Below, in pieces: positions 15,643 to 24,552 of a stretch of 64,000 nt of DNA. The notes beneath the pieces are model-generated. The model searched no databases. It was not told the DNA's origin and saw only the letters and a list, made by a program, of their open reading frames with translations. This DNA comes from Flavobacteriales bacterium (GTDB lineage Bacteria > Bacteroidota > Bacteroidia > Flavobacteriales_F > PHOS-HE28), in NCBI GenBank assembly GCA_016717305.1, contig JADKFY010000001.1, positions 1-64,000 on the forward strand. Direction: 5' to 3'. The position numbers were made by a program, and so were the translations under genes. Position 1 is the stretch's first letter, and each line of letters begins with the position of its first letter.

Positions 15643-17241
15643 CTAACGTACGAAACGAGCCACCGAACGGCCTTCATTCGTGGTCCACTCCAATAGGTAG
15701 GAGCCTTGTGGGAGGTCGCGGACATCGTTATGCAGCTTCTGACTACCTGCCGGCATGCGTGCTTTCAAAAGCGTGCGGACCAAACGACCACTACTGTCCA
15801 AGAGGTTCAAGGAGCCTTCGGTGCCTCTTGTTAAGCTCAAGGTTACGATGAGTTGTTCGCCACTGCCTGACATGGCCACCTGAAGCGTATTCGTCGTTTC
15901 CTTAGCGCCACCGACACCTGTGTTCATGTCCCGCACAAGCAAGACCTTGAACACACGCGTGCTGGCCTCGCTTTGGGTGCCGGTGTTGATAAAGAAAATG
16001 TTCGGCGCGCTGCTCTCGATCCCACCCACTATGTGACCGGCCAGCACGGTATCCCCTTCGAGTGCGTCAAGGTCGATCACGTCGTTGAACGAGGTGGGAA
16101 CATCAGGCGCCGTGATGAATTCCGCGCTCGATCCCAAGAGTGCGGGCATGCTACCGATCGCTGTTTCCAACATGCTGCCGTCCCCGCTGCGTACCACTCG
16201 ACTGATCGTGTTCACGAAGGGCACGTTCACATCATCCCAGAGCTGTCCATTGCCATCGAAGTAATAGCGCCCTATGCCGCCGAAGAACACCGTGCTCATC
16301 GTGTTGGATGTAGCGGAATGTACGGGCAAATGCGCTGTGTGGTACTGGTTCAAAAGCTGCTCGAACACAGGGACCACCGTGTATCCGGACGGGGTGATGT
16401 CCACCGTGTTCAACCAAGGGATGTTGCTCGTGTACTGGAAGACCCCCGAGAACGCCGTAAAGCCTTGGGAGCCGTCCGGGAAGATCTGCGAAACCAAGTT
16501 GTAGTCCCGGCGATGTAGCTCGGCCGTGTCCACGGTCGCCGTGTAGTCCGTGATCGCGAGCGAGGTGCCGTCGTCATCGATCCGGAAACGACGAATGGCG
16601 TTGGTGTATTCCTGAATGAACCCCGGTCCGAAATCGGGGCCCATGGGATTGTACCGCCCCATGAACCGCTGTCCACCGACCAGATAGAATTCATCGTTCA
16701 AGTAGCCTAGGTATCCGCCTGTTACTGCCAACCGGCTATCCGAGAGCTGTCTGAAATGCGGGGTCAGTGTGGTGCCGTTCTTGATCGCCTCGATCGCTCC
16801 GGGCACATCCACCGCTGTCAACTTGCTGTGCGTGATATGGTCCGTTGCGGTCGGTGAGTAGCCATACCCACCGATGATGTACAATGTATTCCCGCGCTGG
16901 AAGAACTCCATATTGGTGCATTGCAATTGCTCGTAGATGGCAGTGGGTAGTGAGGAGATACTTCTGCTCCAGACTTCCTCGGTGTACGGGTCCACCACAT
17001 GCGCCATGGTATTGTTCCCCGATGCCGAGAATGCTGCGAAAGGTTGGCGTTGGTGCAGTCCTTCCGTTCTTCCACCCAACAGGAGCCATTCTTGGTCTTG
17101 TTGGCCCCAAGCGAAGGATTGAACGCCGGGTATTCCGGGGATGCTTATCTCTTGGAGCACCACATGGCGATCCCCAAGGTCTTGGGGAAATGCGGATGTA
17201 TGGATGTAATAGATCGCGAATAGAAGTGATGCAATGCGCAT
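15643..17241 (-). CDS. Secreted kelch-like protein with T9SS sorting domain
   Basis: A 532-residue exported protein. A signal peptide (MRIASLLFAIYYIHTSAFPQ) leads a region with Gly-Gly-rich beta units that look like kelch blades: LYIIGGYGYS, FYLVGGQRFM, TVFFGGIGRYYF. The last about 75 residues (SLNLLDSSGRLVRTLL to GSYLLEWTTNEGRSVARFVR) form a type A T9SS C-terminal sorting domain, so it is exported across the outer membrane and attached to or released from the surface. Ligand unknown. The ATG at 17241 is used because it begins the signal peptide. A degenerate CAGCTTTG box lies at 17262-17269 on the minus strand. Confidence 0.85.
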   Translation of the reverse strand: MRIASLLFAIYYIHTSAFPQDLGDRHVVLQEISIPGIPGVQSFAWGQQDQEWLLLGGRTEGLHQRQPFAAFSASGNNTMAHVVDPYTEEVWSRSISSLPTAIYEQLQCTNMEFFQRGNTLYIIGGYGYSPTATDHITHSKLTAVDVPGAIEAIKNGTTLTPHFRQLSDSRLAVTGGYLGYLNDEFYLVGGQRFMGRYNPMGPDFGPGFIQEYTNAIRRFRIDDDGTSLAITDYTATVDTAELHRRDYNLVSQIFPDGSQGFTAFSGVFQYTSNIPWLNTVDITPSGYTVVPVFEQLLNQYHTAHLPVHSATSNTMSTVFFGGIGRYYFDGNGQLWDDVNVPFVNTISRVVRSGDGSMLETAIGSMPALLGSSAEFITAPDVPTSFNDVIDLDALEGDTVLAGHIVGGIESSAPNIFFINTGTQSEASTRVFKVLLVRDMNTGVGGAKETTNTLQVAMSGSGEQLIVTLSLTRGTEGSLNLLDSSGRLVRTLLKARMPAGSQKLHNDVRDLPQGSYLLEWTTNEGRSVARFVR

Positions 17242-17313
17242 TATGAATGTGTGGGTTTCTGCAAAGCTGACCCCTTCCTCGACCATCATTGGTGAGAAAT
17301 ATCACCGTCGCGC

Positions 17314-18708
17314 TTACCGAAGTACCCACCGAAGAACGCGATCCTTCAGCATGGAATAGGGAGGGAATTGCAACCCGTGATCGATCAAGGTGCTTGCTTC
17401 CATCAATGGTTTGGAATGCGAGAACGTATCGAAACCATGTTTGCCATGGTACTTGCCAAGTCCGCTGTAACCGATACCCCCGAACGGCAATTCGCTATTC
17501 CCAAAGTGCAATAAACAGTGGTTGATGCAGCCACCGCCGAATGCGATCCGTTCCGTGAAGTAGGCGATGTTCGCTTTGTTGCTACTGAAGATATACGTGC
17601 TCAACGGGAACGGATTTCGTCCGACCAGATCGAGCAATTCTTCTTTGGTTCGCCAGGTCAACACAGGAAGTATGGGGCCGAAGATCTCTTCCTGCATGAC
17701 GCTATCGTTGTGCGTGATATCGGTCAAAACGGTAGGTGCGATGTACCGTTCCTCCGCAGCGTGTTGGCCGCCGATCGACGTCTTCCCTTGGCCGAGGAAG
17801 TCTTTCAATTTCTCGAATTGCTTGTTGTTGATGATCCTCCCGAAGTGCGTTGAACGTTGCACTTCCTCGCCATAGAAGTCGAACAGTGTCTTCTTCAGTA
17901 TCGAAAGGAATTCTTCCTTGCGATCTTCGTGGATCAATACATGGTCCGGTGCGATACAGGTTTGACCTGCATTGAAGAATTTGCCCCAGGCTATGCGCTT
18001 CGTAGCAACTTTCAGATCAACTTCCTTGTCGATGATCGCCGGACTTTTACCGCCGAGTTCCAGTGTTACGGAGATCAGATCCGTTGCGGCCAAGGCGGCG
18101 ATCTTCTTACCTACGCTGGTGCTGCCAGTGAAGAAGATGTGATCGAAACGGAATGCCTCTACGAGCGCGGGCACTACAGCGCTTCCATCGCCTTCCACAA
18201 CGCTCACGTGCGCAGGAGCAAAGACCTCGAAGATGATCTTCTTGGTCACAGCTGCTGTGTGTGGAGCCGCTTTACTGGGTTTCAACAATGCACAGTTGCC
18301 CGCCGCGACGGCTCCGATCAATGGTTCGATCACCAGTTGGAAGGGATAATTCCACGGTGCAATGATCAACACGACACCGAGTGGATCGTGCCGTATTTCA
18401 CTGCTGGCTACTTGCAATGAGATGGGAGTGCCCACTTGCTCCGGACGCATCCAATCCTTCAAATGCGACAGTGCGTGATCCAGTTCTTGGTAGATGGTGC
18501 CGATGTCGCTAATGAATGCTTCGAACGCAGGTTTATGCAGGTCTTTGTGGAGCGCGTCGAGCAATTCCTGTTCATGCTTCTTGATGCTTTCCCGAAGGTC
18601 TTTCAACGCCTTTTTGCGGAAGCCGTAAGACCGTGTTGCGCCACTTTTGAAGTATGAACGTTGCGCTTTCAACACTTCAATGGTCTTCGCCTTATCGAAC
18701 TGCTCCAT
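17314..18708 (-). CDS. Aldehyde dehydrogenase (ALDH3/fatty-aldehyde type)
   Basis: Oxidises an aldehyde to the acid with NAD(P)+. The 464-residue protein lacks the longer N-terminal part of other ALDH families, as ALDH3 does. Catalytic Glu lies in TLELGGKSPAII near 212, catalytic Cys in FNAGQTCIAPDHVL near 247, and the cofactor loop is FTGSTSVGKKI near 190-200. PWNYPFQLVIEPL near 117 is the ALDH3 marker. The hydrophobic C-terminus (YSMLKDRVLRWVLR) may touch the membrane, which would suit fatty aldehydes. An exact TAGCTTTG -7 box lies 5 bp upstream of its ATG. Confidence 0.93.
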   Translation of the reverse strand: MEQFDKAKTIEVLKAQRSYFKSGATRSYGFRKKALKDLRESIKKHEQELLDALHKDLHKPAFEAFISDIGTIYQELDHALSHLKDWMRPEQVGTPISLQVASSEIRHDPLGVVLIIAPWNYPFQLVIEPLIGAVAAGNCALLKPSKAAPHTAAVTKKIIFEVFAPAHVSVVEGDGSAVVPALVEAFRFDHIFFTGSTSVGKKIAALAATDLISVTLELGGKSPAIIDKEVDLKVATKRIAWGKFFNAGQTCIAPDHVLIHEDRKEEFLSILKKTLFDFYGEEVQRSTHFGRIINNKQFEKLKDFLGQGKTSIGGQHAAEERYIAPTVLTDITHNDSVMQEEIFGPILPVLTWRTKEELLDLVGRNPFPLSTYIFSSNKANIAYFTERIAFGGGCINHCLLHFGNSELPFGGIGYSGLGKYHGKHGFDTFSHSKPLMEASTLIDHGLQFPPYSMLKDRVLRWVLR

Positions 18709-18713
18709 GCACG

Positions 18714-18721
18714 CAAAGCTA
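18714..18721 (-). promoter_or_regulatory. -7 element of the ALDH3-type gene
   Basis: TAGCTTTG on the minus strand is an exact TANNTTTG match, 5 bp from the ATG at 18708, so the transcript would be nearly leaderless. Confidence 0.5.
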
Positions 18722-18729
18722 TGGCTCGA

Positions 18730-19725
18730 TCACGCGGCCAGAATGAAATCCTCGCCTTCTACCAAACCACGAGTCGATAAGAATTCCGCGATCCGATCAC
18801 CCGTGCCGCGCTGTGATATGAAAGAGACGATGAAAGCTTTGCCCGGACCAGGAAGTTCGTTATGCGGAATGAATTCATAACCAGGAACCACGCGCGGTTT
18901 CACATCGGTGAATCCATGTACCGCGATGCCTTCCGTCCCTAACAGATGGGCGCGTTCTCGACACATCGAACTGGTGCCTGCGATGATGACCGGACGACCG
19001 TTCAAGGTCCTCCCCAGCCACTTGGCCAACCATTTCACTTTCGTTGTGAAGAAAGCATCAATGGCGTAGTTCGAATGCGTTCGGCTGAGGCGTTGCGGAT
19101 GATCGTGCCAAGTGAGCAGCTCATCCGGCAGCTTGGCAATGCGCACGCCATGGTGCATCCAACGCAACCAGAGTTCATGGTCTTCGGGTAACGGGCCTGT
19201 ATCGTATCCGCCGAAATGATCGACCAGTTCACGACGGAAGAGGACCGTGGGATGAGCGATCGGCGCGTCAACGAATCGCTTCACGAAATGTTCGTGGGGA
19301 GAAATGATCGCGTTCTGCCAATGAACAAATGCTTCCATGCCGAGGCTTTGTTCCACTGAAGTCTTGAATGTTGTTCGTGTGCCAAGTACGCCGATCTCCG
19401 GATGTGCATCGAGATAGGCGACTTGTTTCGATAAGCGCTCTGGATGGGAAATGTCATCGGCATCCATGCGAGCAATGTAACTGCCTTTGGCTCGGAGCAT
19501 TCCTGTATTTAGCGCGTTTGCAATTCCTACGCTCGGTTCTTCGATCAACCGGATGCGATCGTCTTTTTCGACCCAATTCTTTGTGATCGTGGCGCTTTCA
19601 TCCGTGGATGCATTATCGACCAGCAGCAGCTCCCATTCCGAGAAAGTTTGTTCAGCGATGCTAGTGACAGCGGCATGAAGCGTAGAAGCCGCGTTGCGGA
19701 AGGGGAGGAGAACCGTGACCTTCAT
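18730..19725 (-). CDS. Glycosyltransferase family 2
   Basis: A 331-residue GT-A glycosyltransferase, probably acting in surface polysaccharide synthesis. Residues 1-110 carry the nucleotide-binding fold (VTVLLPFRNAASTLHAAVTS, then VDNASTDESA). ARMDADDISHPERL near 85-98 is the DXD metal-binding motif. The C-terminal 90 residues (GRPVIIAGTSSMCRERAHLL to SFISQRGTGDRIAEFL) resemble a small extra Rossmann-like module, which is unusual for the family. Its ATG overlaps by 4 bp the stop of the DUF3667 frame, so the two are likely translated together. Confidence 0.92.
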   Translation of the reverse strand: MKVTVLLPFRNAASTLHAAVTSIAEQTFSEWELLLVDNASTDESATITKNWVEKDDRIRLIEEPSVGIANALNTGMLRAKGSYIARMDADDISHPERLSKQVAYLDAHPEIGVLGTRTTFKTSVEQSLGMEAFVHWQNAIISPHEHFVKRFVDAPIAHPTVLFRRELVDHFGGYDTGPLPEDHELWLRWMHHGVRIAKLPDELLTWHDHPQRLSRTHSNYAIDAFFTTKVKWLAKWLGRTLNGRPVIIAGTSSMCRERAHLLGTEGIAVHGFTDVKPRVVPGYEFIPHNELPGPGKAFIVSFISQRGTGDRIAEFLSTRGLVEGEDFILAA

Positions 19726-20499
19726 TGCGCCGGCCGCACGAACACTTCACCCAAGGGAATGCCCAAGCCAAGCGACACGATCACCGTACAGATAAACACA
19801 TACAGAATGAAACTCAGGGGAACCATCACGACCGCTTTGATCACGTTCCAAATCGTTCGCTGGTGAAGTGCGATGCATGCCCAAATGATGAGCGAAAAGA
19901 TCACGAAGAAATTGATGAGCTGCAGCGATGGAAGTAACTTGATCAGCGGGATCAAGGTGGTGGAGACCATCAAGTAGGTGCCCGCTGCGAAGAGGTAGTG
20001 GATCAGCCGTTCCACCCAGCGCAGGGGTGGTGCGTGGAAAGAGCGCCCGATCAAAGGAGGCAAGCATGATCAACCAGATCGGGATCAATAAATTCACGTT
20101 GCGGCTCATCCAGTGGTTCACGCGCATCATCGAAGTTTCAGCGGTGGGAATACCATTGGTCGCTTCTACAGCAGAATCGACCGGATCCCAGTTCAGCAAC
20201 CACCGCATGATGAAATAGTATGCAATGCCGAAAAGGAAGTAACGCACTGGCGGCGTGTACGAAATGCGTTTGCCGGCCAACCAGGCGCGCGTCATTTGAC
20301 CTGGAGCAACAATGAACTCGCGCAACGTCCGCAGGATCGGTGCATCCACGTTGAAGAGCCCCGATGCGAAATCGGTGATGACCTCTTTCAATTGGATCCC
20401 AGCGTGCACACGCTTCTGTCCGCATGCCGGACAATAGGCGCTTTCGAAAGGATTATTGCAATTGGCACAGGGCTGCATTGGGGAAAGGTAATGGTTCAT
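19722..20499 (-). pseudogene. DUF3667 membrane protein, frameshifted
   Basis: Two minus-strand frames make up one DUF3667 protein. The first (from 20499) has the zinc-ribbon-like start CANCNNPFESAYCPACGQKR, then the RYFLFGIAYYFIMRWLL membrane segment. It reads correctly to WLIMLAS and then leaves frame. The second frame continues the family sequence from LIGRSFHAPPLRWVERLIHYLF to VFVRPAQ, ending at 19722 with a 4-bp overlap of the GT2 start. The switch lies near 20053-20058 and is explained by one extra base in a short T run on the minus strand. It may be a sequencing error, since both halves remain well conserved. Function of DUF3667 is unknown. Confidence 0.82.
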
Positions 20500-20551
20500 C
20501 GAATTCGTCTAATCGACCCTCCCGGTCGTTCTCGAAAATAGTCCGAACCAA

Positions 20552-22333
20552 CTATTCCGCTGTCATCAGCGCCTTCAACACCACTTCCGCTTTTACTTTT
20601 CCAATTGCCGCAACTACGTCTTCCGTGGAGGCTTCACGCACCCCTTTGATGCTTCCGAACCGCATCAGCAGCTTTTGTGCCGTCCCTGGCCCAATTCCCG
20701 GGATCGCTTCCAAGCCGGTTTTGATCACGCGCTTGCTGCGCTTGCTGCGGTGGTGCGTGATGCCGAAGCGGTGGGCTTCGTTGCGCATGTGTTGGATCAC
20801 CCTTAAACTGCTGCTGCGTTTGTCAATGTGCAAAGGGTAGGGGTCGCCGGGGAAGTAGATCTCCTCCAACTTTTTCGCGATGCCGATCACCGCAATTTTA
20901 CCGCGAAGCCCCAAGCGTTCGATCGCGTTCATCGCAGCGCTCAACTGGCCTTTTCCGCCATCGATCACGATCAGTTGCGGTAGCGGTTCGCCTTCGGTCA
21001 CGAGACGCGCGTAACGCCTTTCCACGGCCTCTTCCATGCTTGCGAAATCATCTGGCCCTTCCACGGTGCGGATGTTGAAATGGCGGTAATCCTTCTTGCT
21101 CGGCTTCGCATCCTTGAAGACCACGCACGCGCTCACAGGGTCGGTACCTTGCGTGTTGCTGTTGTCGAAACATTCAATGTGGGTGGGCAATTCGCTCAGC
21201 CGCAGGTCCTGCTTCAGCTGGTCCAATACACGGGTGGTCGCCGCTTCGGGATCCACAAGCTTTTCCTGCTTCTGTTTGTCCAGCATGAAGTAGCGCACAT
21301 TGCGTTCGCACAGTTCCAACAATTTCTTTTTGTCGCCGATCTTGGGTATGGTGAAGACCAGGTCAGGGATCTCGATCTCCGGGTCGAAAGGCACGATCGC
21401 TTCCGGTGAGAAGCTGTGGTATCGTTGCCGCAATTCTGCAATGGCCAATTGCAGCATTTCCACGTCGGATTCTTCCAGCCGTCGTTTCAGTTCGATCGTG
21501 ATCCCATGCACCACTGCGCCGTCGATCACGCGCATGTAATTCACGTAGGTGCTACCGGTATCACTGGCCAATCCGTAGATGTCGACATCACCGATATCCG
21601 GGTTCACTACAATGCTCTTGGCGCGGTAGTTCTCCAGTCGTTCGATCTTCTGCCGGTAATCTTCCGCTTCCTCGAATTCGAGCTTCTCAGCGTGGACGTG
21701 CATCAAGGGCTTCATCACTTTCAGCAACCCGGCCAATCGACCTTTTACGATCTCGCGCACTTGACCCATGTTTGCCGCGTAATCCTCGGCGCTTTGCAAG
21801 CCTTCGCAAGGCGCTTTGCAATTACCGATGTGGTATTCCAAGCACTTCTTGAACTTGCCCGCAGCAATGTTCTTTTCCGACAGGTCATAGCTGCAGGTGC
21901 GCAACTTGTAGAGTTTGTGGGTCAGTTGCAGCACGGTCTTCATCGTGCGCACGCCCGCATACGGTCCGAAGTAGTCACTGCCGTCATTCTCCGGATTGCG
22001 CATTCCTTCCACCCTTGGGAAGCGTTCGTTGCGAATGCGGATGAACGGGAAGCTCTTGTCATCACGCAACAGAATATTGTACCGCGGTTGAAGCTCCTTG
22101 ATCAGCGAATTTTCCAGTAATAGCGCTTCGAATTCGGTGGGCACGAGGATAACACGCAGGTCCATGATCTTGCGGACGAGCATGCTGGTCTTCCCGTCGC
22201 TATGGCTCTTTGCGAAGTAACTGCCTACACGGTGCCGCAGGTCCTTGGCCTTGCCAACGTACAGGATCTTACCCTCAATGTCGAAGAACTGGTACACCCC
22301 GGGATGGTGCGGCAACAGGCGGACTTTTTTCAC
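20552..22333 (-). CDS. uvrC: Excinuclease ABC subunit C
   Basis: UvrC makes both incisions in nucleotide-excision repair. The GIY-YIG domain is at the N-terminus (LPHHPGVYQFFD, then KILYVGKAKDLRHRV), followed by the UVR motif region, the RNase-H-like endonuclease (HIECFDNSNTQG, IVIDGGKGQLSAA) and a C-terminal helix-hairpin-helix pair (LEAIPGIGPGTAQKLLMRFG). The start is uncertain. In this frame the first suitable codon not running into lpxD is GTG at 22333. A better-looking N-terminus, ATG at 22352 encoding MSDLDVSEKV, joins in frame only if the six-A run at 22325-22330 has one base too many; a GAACTTTG box (22360-22367) lies 7 bp before that ATG. Confidence 0.93.
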   Translation of the reverse strand: MKKVRLLPHHPGVYQFFDIEGKILYVGKAKDLRHRVGSYFAKSHSDGKTSMLVRKIMDLRVILVPTEFEALLLENSLIKELQPRYNILLRDDKSFPFIRIRNERFPRVEGMRNPENDGSDYFGPYAGVRTMKTVLQLTHKLYKLRTCSYDLSEKNIAAGKFKKCLEYHIGNCKAPCEGLQSAEDYAANMGQVREIVKGRLAGLLKVMKPLMHVHAEKLEFEEAEDYRQKIERLENYRAKSIVVNPDIGDVDIYGLASDTGSTYVNYMRVIDGAVVHGITIELKRRLEESDVEMLQLAIAELRQRYHSFSPEAIVPFDPEIEIPDLVFTIPKIGDKKKLLELCERNVRYFMLDKQKQEKLVDPEAATTRVLDQLKQDLRLSELPTHIECFDNSNTQGTDPVSACVVFKDAKPSKKDYRHFNIRTVEGPDDFASMEEAVERRYARLVTEGEPLPQLIVIDGGKGQLSAAMNAIERLGLRGKIAVIGIAKKLEEIYFPGDPYPLHIDKRSSSLRVIQHMRNEAHRFGITHHRSKRSKRVIKTGLEAIPGIGPGTAQKLLMRFGSIKGVREASTEDVVAAIGKVKAEVVLKALMTAE

Positions 22334-22430
22334 TGACGTCGAGGTCGGACATTGCCCGGCAAAGTTCGTTCGTTCCGACCACGCGTTGATCCATTGGGGC
22401 GAACTACCTTGGCGGACCATCATTCCAACC

Positions 22431-23441
22431 ATGCAATTCACCGCAAAACAGATCGCCGATCTCCTACAAGGCTCCGTTGAAGGAGATGCCGATGCAACCG
22501 TGACCAAGCTTTCCAAGATCGAAGAAGGCGGTACCGGTTCGTTGAGCTTTTTGGCGAATCCGGCCTATGCACAGTACGTATACAACACGACAGCCTCCGT
22601 GGTGATCATTGGTAAGGATTTCGAACTGTCCGGTCCGGTGAGAACAACGCTGGTCCGGGTGGCCGATGCGCAAGGAGCGTTCGCCAAGGTGTTGGGGATG
22701 TATAATACGATCAAGCTGGACAAGAGGGGTGTTTCACCACAAGCGGCAATTGCGGAAAGCGCAACCATCGATGAAGGTTGTTACGTCGGAGCGTTGGCCT
22801 TTATCGGTGATAACGTGATCCTCGGAAAGAACGTGAAGATCTATCCGCATTGCTATGTGGGCGACAATGTGACCATAGGTGACGCCACCACACTCTTCGC
22901 CGGTGTGAAGGTCTATTCCGATTGTGTGATCGGGAAGAACTGCATCATCCATAGCGGGACCGTGCTTGGTAGTGATGGCTTCCGTTTCGCAGTAGGCCCG
23001 GATGCCGGACAAAAGATCCCTCAGATCGGGAACGTGGTGCTAGAGGACGATGTGGAGATCGGCGCAAATTGTGCGATCGACCGTGCCACGCTAGGGTCCA
23101 CGATCCTGCGCAAAGGCGTGAAGTTCGATAACCTCATCCACATCGCACACAACGTGGAGGTAGGCGAAAACACCTACTACGCGGCTGGAGGTGTTGTAGC
23201 GGGCAGCACCAAGATCGGTAAGAACTGCATGTTCAGTGGACAAGTGGGGATCATCGGTCACTTGAAGATCGCCGATGGTACGATCATCGCAGCACAAAGC
23301 GGGATCAGCAAGAACACGAAGGCGGGGGAGAGCTATATGGGTTCGCCTGCGTGGGAGGCTAGTAAATACCGAAAGAGCTACATCCATTTCCGGAACCTGG
23401 AGAAGATCGTGGAGCGCATTGATAAACTGGAAGAGAAGTGA
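22431..23441 (+). CDS. lpxD: UDP-3-O-acylglucosamine N-acyltransferase LpxD
   Basis: Third step of lipid A synthesis, transferring a 3-hydroxyacyl chain to UDP-3-O-acyl-glucosamine. The 336-residue protein begins with the LpxD domain (MQFTAKQIADLLQGSVEGDA) and continues as a left-handed beta helix of hexapeptide repeats (GENTYYAAGGVVAGSTKIG, then GKNCMFSGQVGIIGHLKIAD), ending with FRNLEKIVERIDKLEEK, a C-terminal helix. The catalytic His is in LIHIAHNVEVGE near 240-246. The ATG at 22431 gives the canonical N-terminus. The gene is divergent to uvrC. Confidence 0.96.
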   Translation: MQFTAKQIADLLQGSVEGDADATVTKLSKIEEGGTGSLSFLANPAYAQYVYNTTASVVIIGKDFELSGPVRTTLVRVADAQGAFAKVLGMYNTIKLDKRGVSPQAAIAESATIDEGCYVGALAFIGDNVILGKNVKIYPHCYVGDNVTIGDATTLFAGVKVYSDCVIGKNCIIHSGTVLGSDGFRFAVGPDAGQKIPQIGNVVLEDDVEIGANCAIDRATLGSTILRKGVKFDNLIHIAHNVEVGENTYYAAGGVVAGSTKIGKNCMFSGQVGIIGHLKIADGTIIAAQSGISKNTKAGESYMGSPAWEASKYRKSYIHFRNLEKIVERIDKLEEK

Positions 23442-23517
23442 GCAACAGGCAGTTGTACGATCTTTGGACCCCGGGATCGAACAGAATAGTGTTTCGTTCG
23501 TTCTTGCTTCACTGACC

Positions 23518-24387
23518 ATGGGCAACTATTCGATCAAGGACCTTGAGAAACTGAGCCGCGTTAAGGCTCACACCATCCGCATTTGGGAAAAGCGCTACGG
23601 GCTTCTGGACCCAGCGCGGTCCGGAACCAACATCCGATCGTACTCTGATTCCGATCTTCGAAAGCTCTTGAACATTGCGTTGCTCAATGATAACGGATTC
23701 AAGATCTCCCATATCGCAACCTTCGACGACGAGGCGATCCGTGCGCATGTAACGGAGCTGGAGAGCAGCGAGAAAGGTGCTGTAGATCAAGTGGAGAGTT
23801 TGATACTGGCCATGACCGAGATGGATGAGGCCAGGTTCGAAAAGGTCATGGCCAATAGCATACTCCGATCGGGCTTCGAGCATACCATGTTGGAGGTGAT
23901 CCAGCCTTTCCTACAGCGCGTTGGCGTGCTTTGGCTGATCGATGCTGTCAAGCCCGGACAGGAACACTTCATCTCCAGCCTGCTACGACAGAAGGTGATA
24001 TCAGCCATTGATGGACTGGTGCCGATCGTTCGTGAACGACCCAAGACCATTCTATTCTTCCTGCCAGAAGGGGAGTTGCATGAGCTTGGCCTGTTGTTCG
24101 CGCACTACTTGGCGCGCAAGCACGGTCACCACGCCATCTATCTTGGGCAGTCTGTTCCATTTGAGGACCTAATGGCCGTGGTCGAATACCGAAAGCCCTC
24201 TGTCATGGTGACCGGCTTCCTTTCGCATCAGGACGTTTTGGGCGTTAACGCGTACTTGAGGAAACTCCATGAACACTTCCCTGCCCAGCAGGTTTTGTTT
24301 TTCCATGGTCGACTGGAAGGAGTGAAGGCGACCAAGGCGCAGCGGATGATGCCGGATATGTACGCTTTGAAGGCGGAGTTCGTGTAG
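23518..24387 (+). CDS. MerR-family CarH/LitR-like B12-dependent photoreceptor regulator
   Basis: A 289-residue regulator. An N-terminal MerR winged HTH (residues 3-70: YSIKDLEKLSRVKAHTIRIW, RSYSDSDLRKL) is followed by a helical cap and a cobalamin-binding domain. The cap has the CarH signature Wx9EH exactly: W139, then E149-H150. The B12 lower-ligand motif ExHxxG is E186, H188, G191. In CarH, darkness keeps adenosylcobalamin bound and DNA repressed, and light breaks the Co-C bond and releases the operator. The residue after W139 is Leu140, where Thermus CarH has His132, so the light-state ligation may differ. It precedes the sigma-crt operon by 165 bp, on the same strand. Confidence 0.9.
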   Translation: MGNYSIKDLEKLSRVKAHTIRIWEKRYGLLDPARSGTNIRSYSDSDLRKLLNIALLNDNGFKISHIATFDDEAIRAHVTELESSEKGAVDQVESLILAMTEMDEARFEKVMANSILRSGFEHTMLEVIQPFLQRVGVLWLIDAVKPGQEHFISSLLRQKVISAIDGLVPIVRERPKTILFFLPEGELHELGLLFAHYLARKHGHHAIYLGQSVPFEDLMAVVEYRKPSVMVTGFLSHQDVLGVNAYLRKLHEHFPAQQVLFFHGRLEGVKATKAQRMMPDMYALKAEFV

Positions 24388-24410
24388 TCCCATCCTTTTC
24401 TATGTTCCTC

Positions 24411-24428
24411 CCAGCTTTCCCAAGCTGG
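24411..24428. repeat. Small hairpin between the CarH-like gene and the sigma gene
   Basis: CCAGCTT (24411-24417) and AAGCTGG (24422-24428) can pair around a 4-nt loop, 24 bp after the regulator gene. It may act as a terminator of that gene. Confidence 0.45.
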
Positions 24429-24430
24429 AC

Positions 24431-24457
24431 TTTGATCCGTGCACGGCGTGGATCAAA
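24431..24457. promoter_or_regulatory. Perfect 8-bp inverted repeat, candidate operator or terminator
   Basis: TTTGATCC (24431-24438) and GGATCAAA (24450-24457) are exact inverted copies with an 11-bp spacer that is itself partly symmetrical (CAC GGC GTG). The element lies between the CarH-like gene and the sigma-crt promoter, about 53 bp upstream of the sigma -33 box. It is the best candidate binding site for the neighbouring dimer/tetramer regulator, but could also belong to a terminator. Confidence 0.5.
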
Positions 24458-24509
24458 CACGCTGTTCCACCTCCTTTCTGCTTGTGTGCCCGAATTTTTC
24501 CGTGAAAGT

Positions 24510-24540
24510 GTTGTCAATTGAATTTTTGGAATTACGTTTG
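24510..24540 (+). promoter_or_regulatory. Bacteroidota-type promoter of the sigma-crt operon
   Basis: GTTG (24510-24513), 19 bp, then TACGTTTG (24533-24540) match the Bacteroidota sigma-70 consensus TTG-N19-TANNTTTG with correct spacing. It is the clearest two-part promoter in the window. The ATG at 24553 is 12 bp downstream of the -7 box. Confidence 0.7.
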
Positions 24541-24552
24541 TCTAACGAAAAC

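Noticed and set aside
20552..22516. uvrC start at 22516 or 22432
   Set aside because: The extra residues run into the lpxD coding start at 22431 and carry no UvrC features.
24411..24457. The two hairpins as a riboswitch (for example B12)
   Set aside because: The region is about 120 nt and has no cobalamin box-like conserved core; simple inverted repeats explain it.
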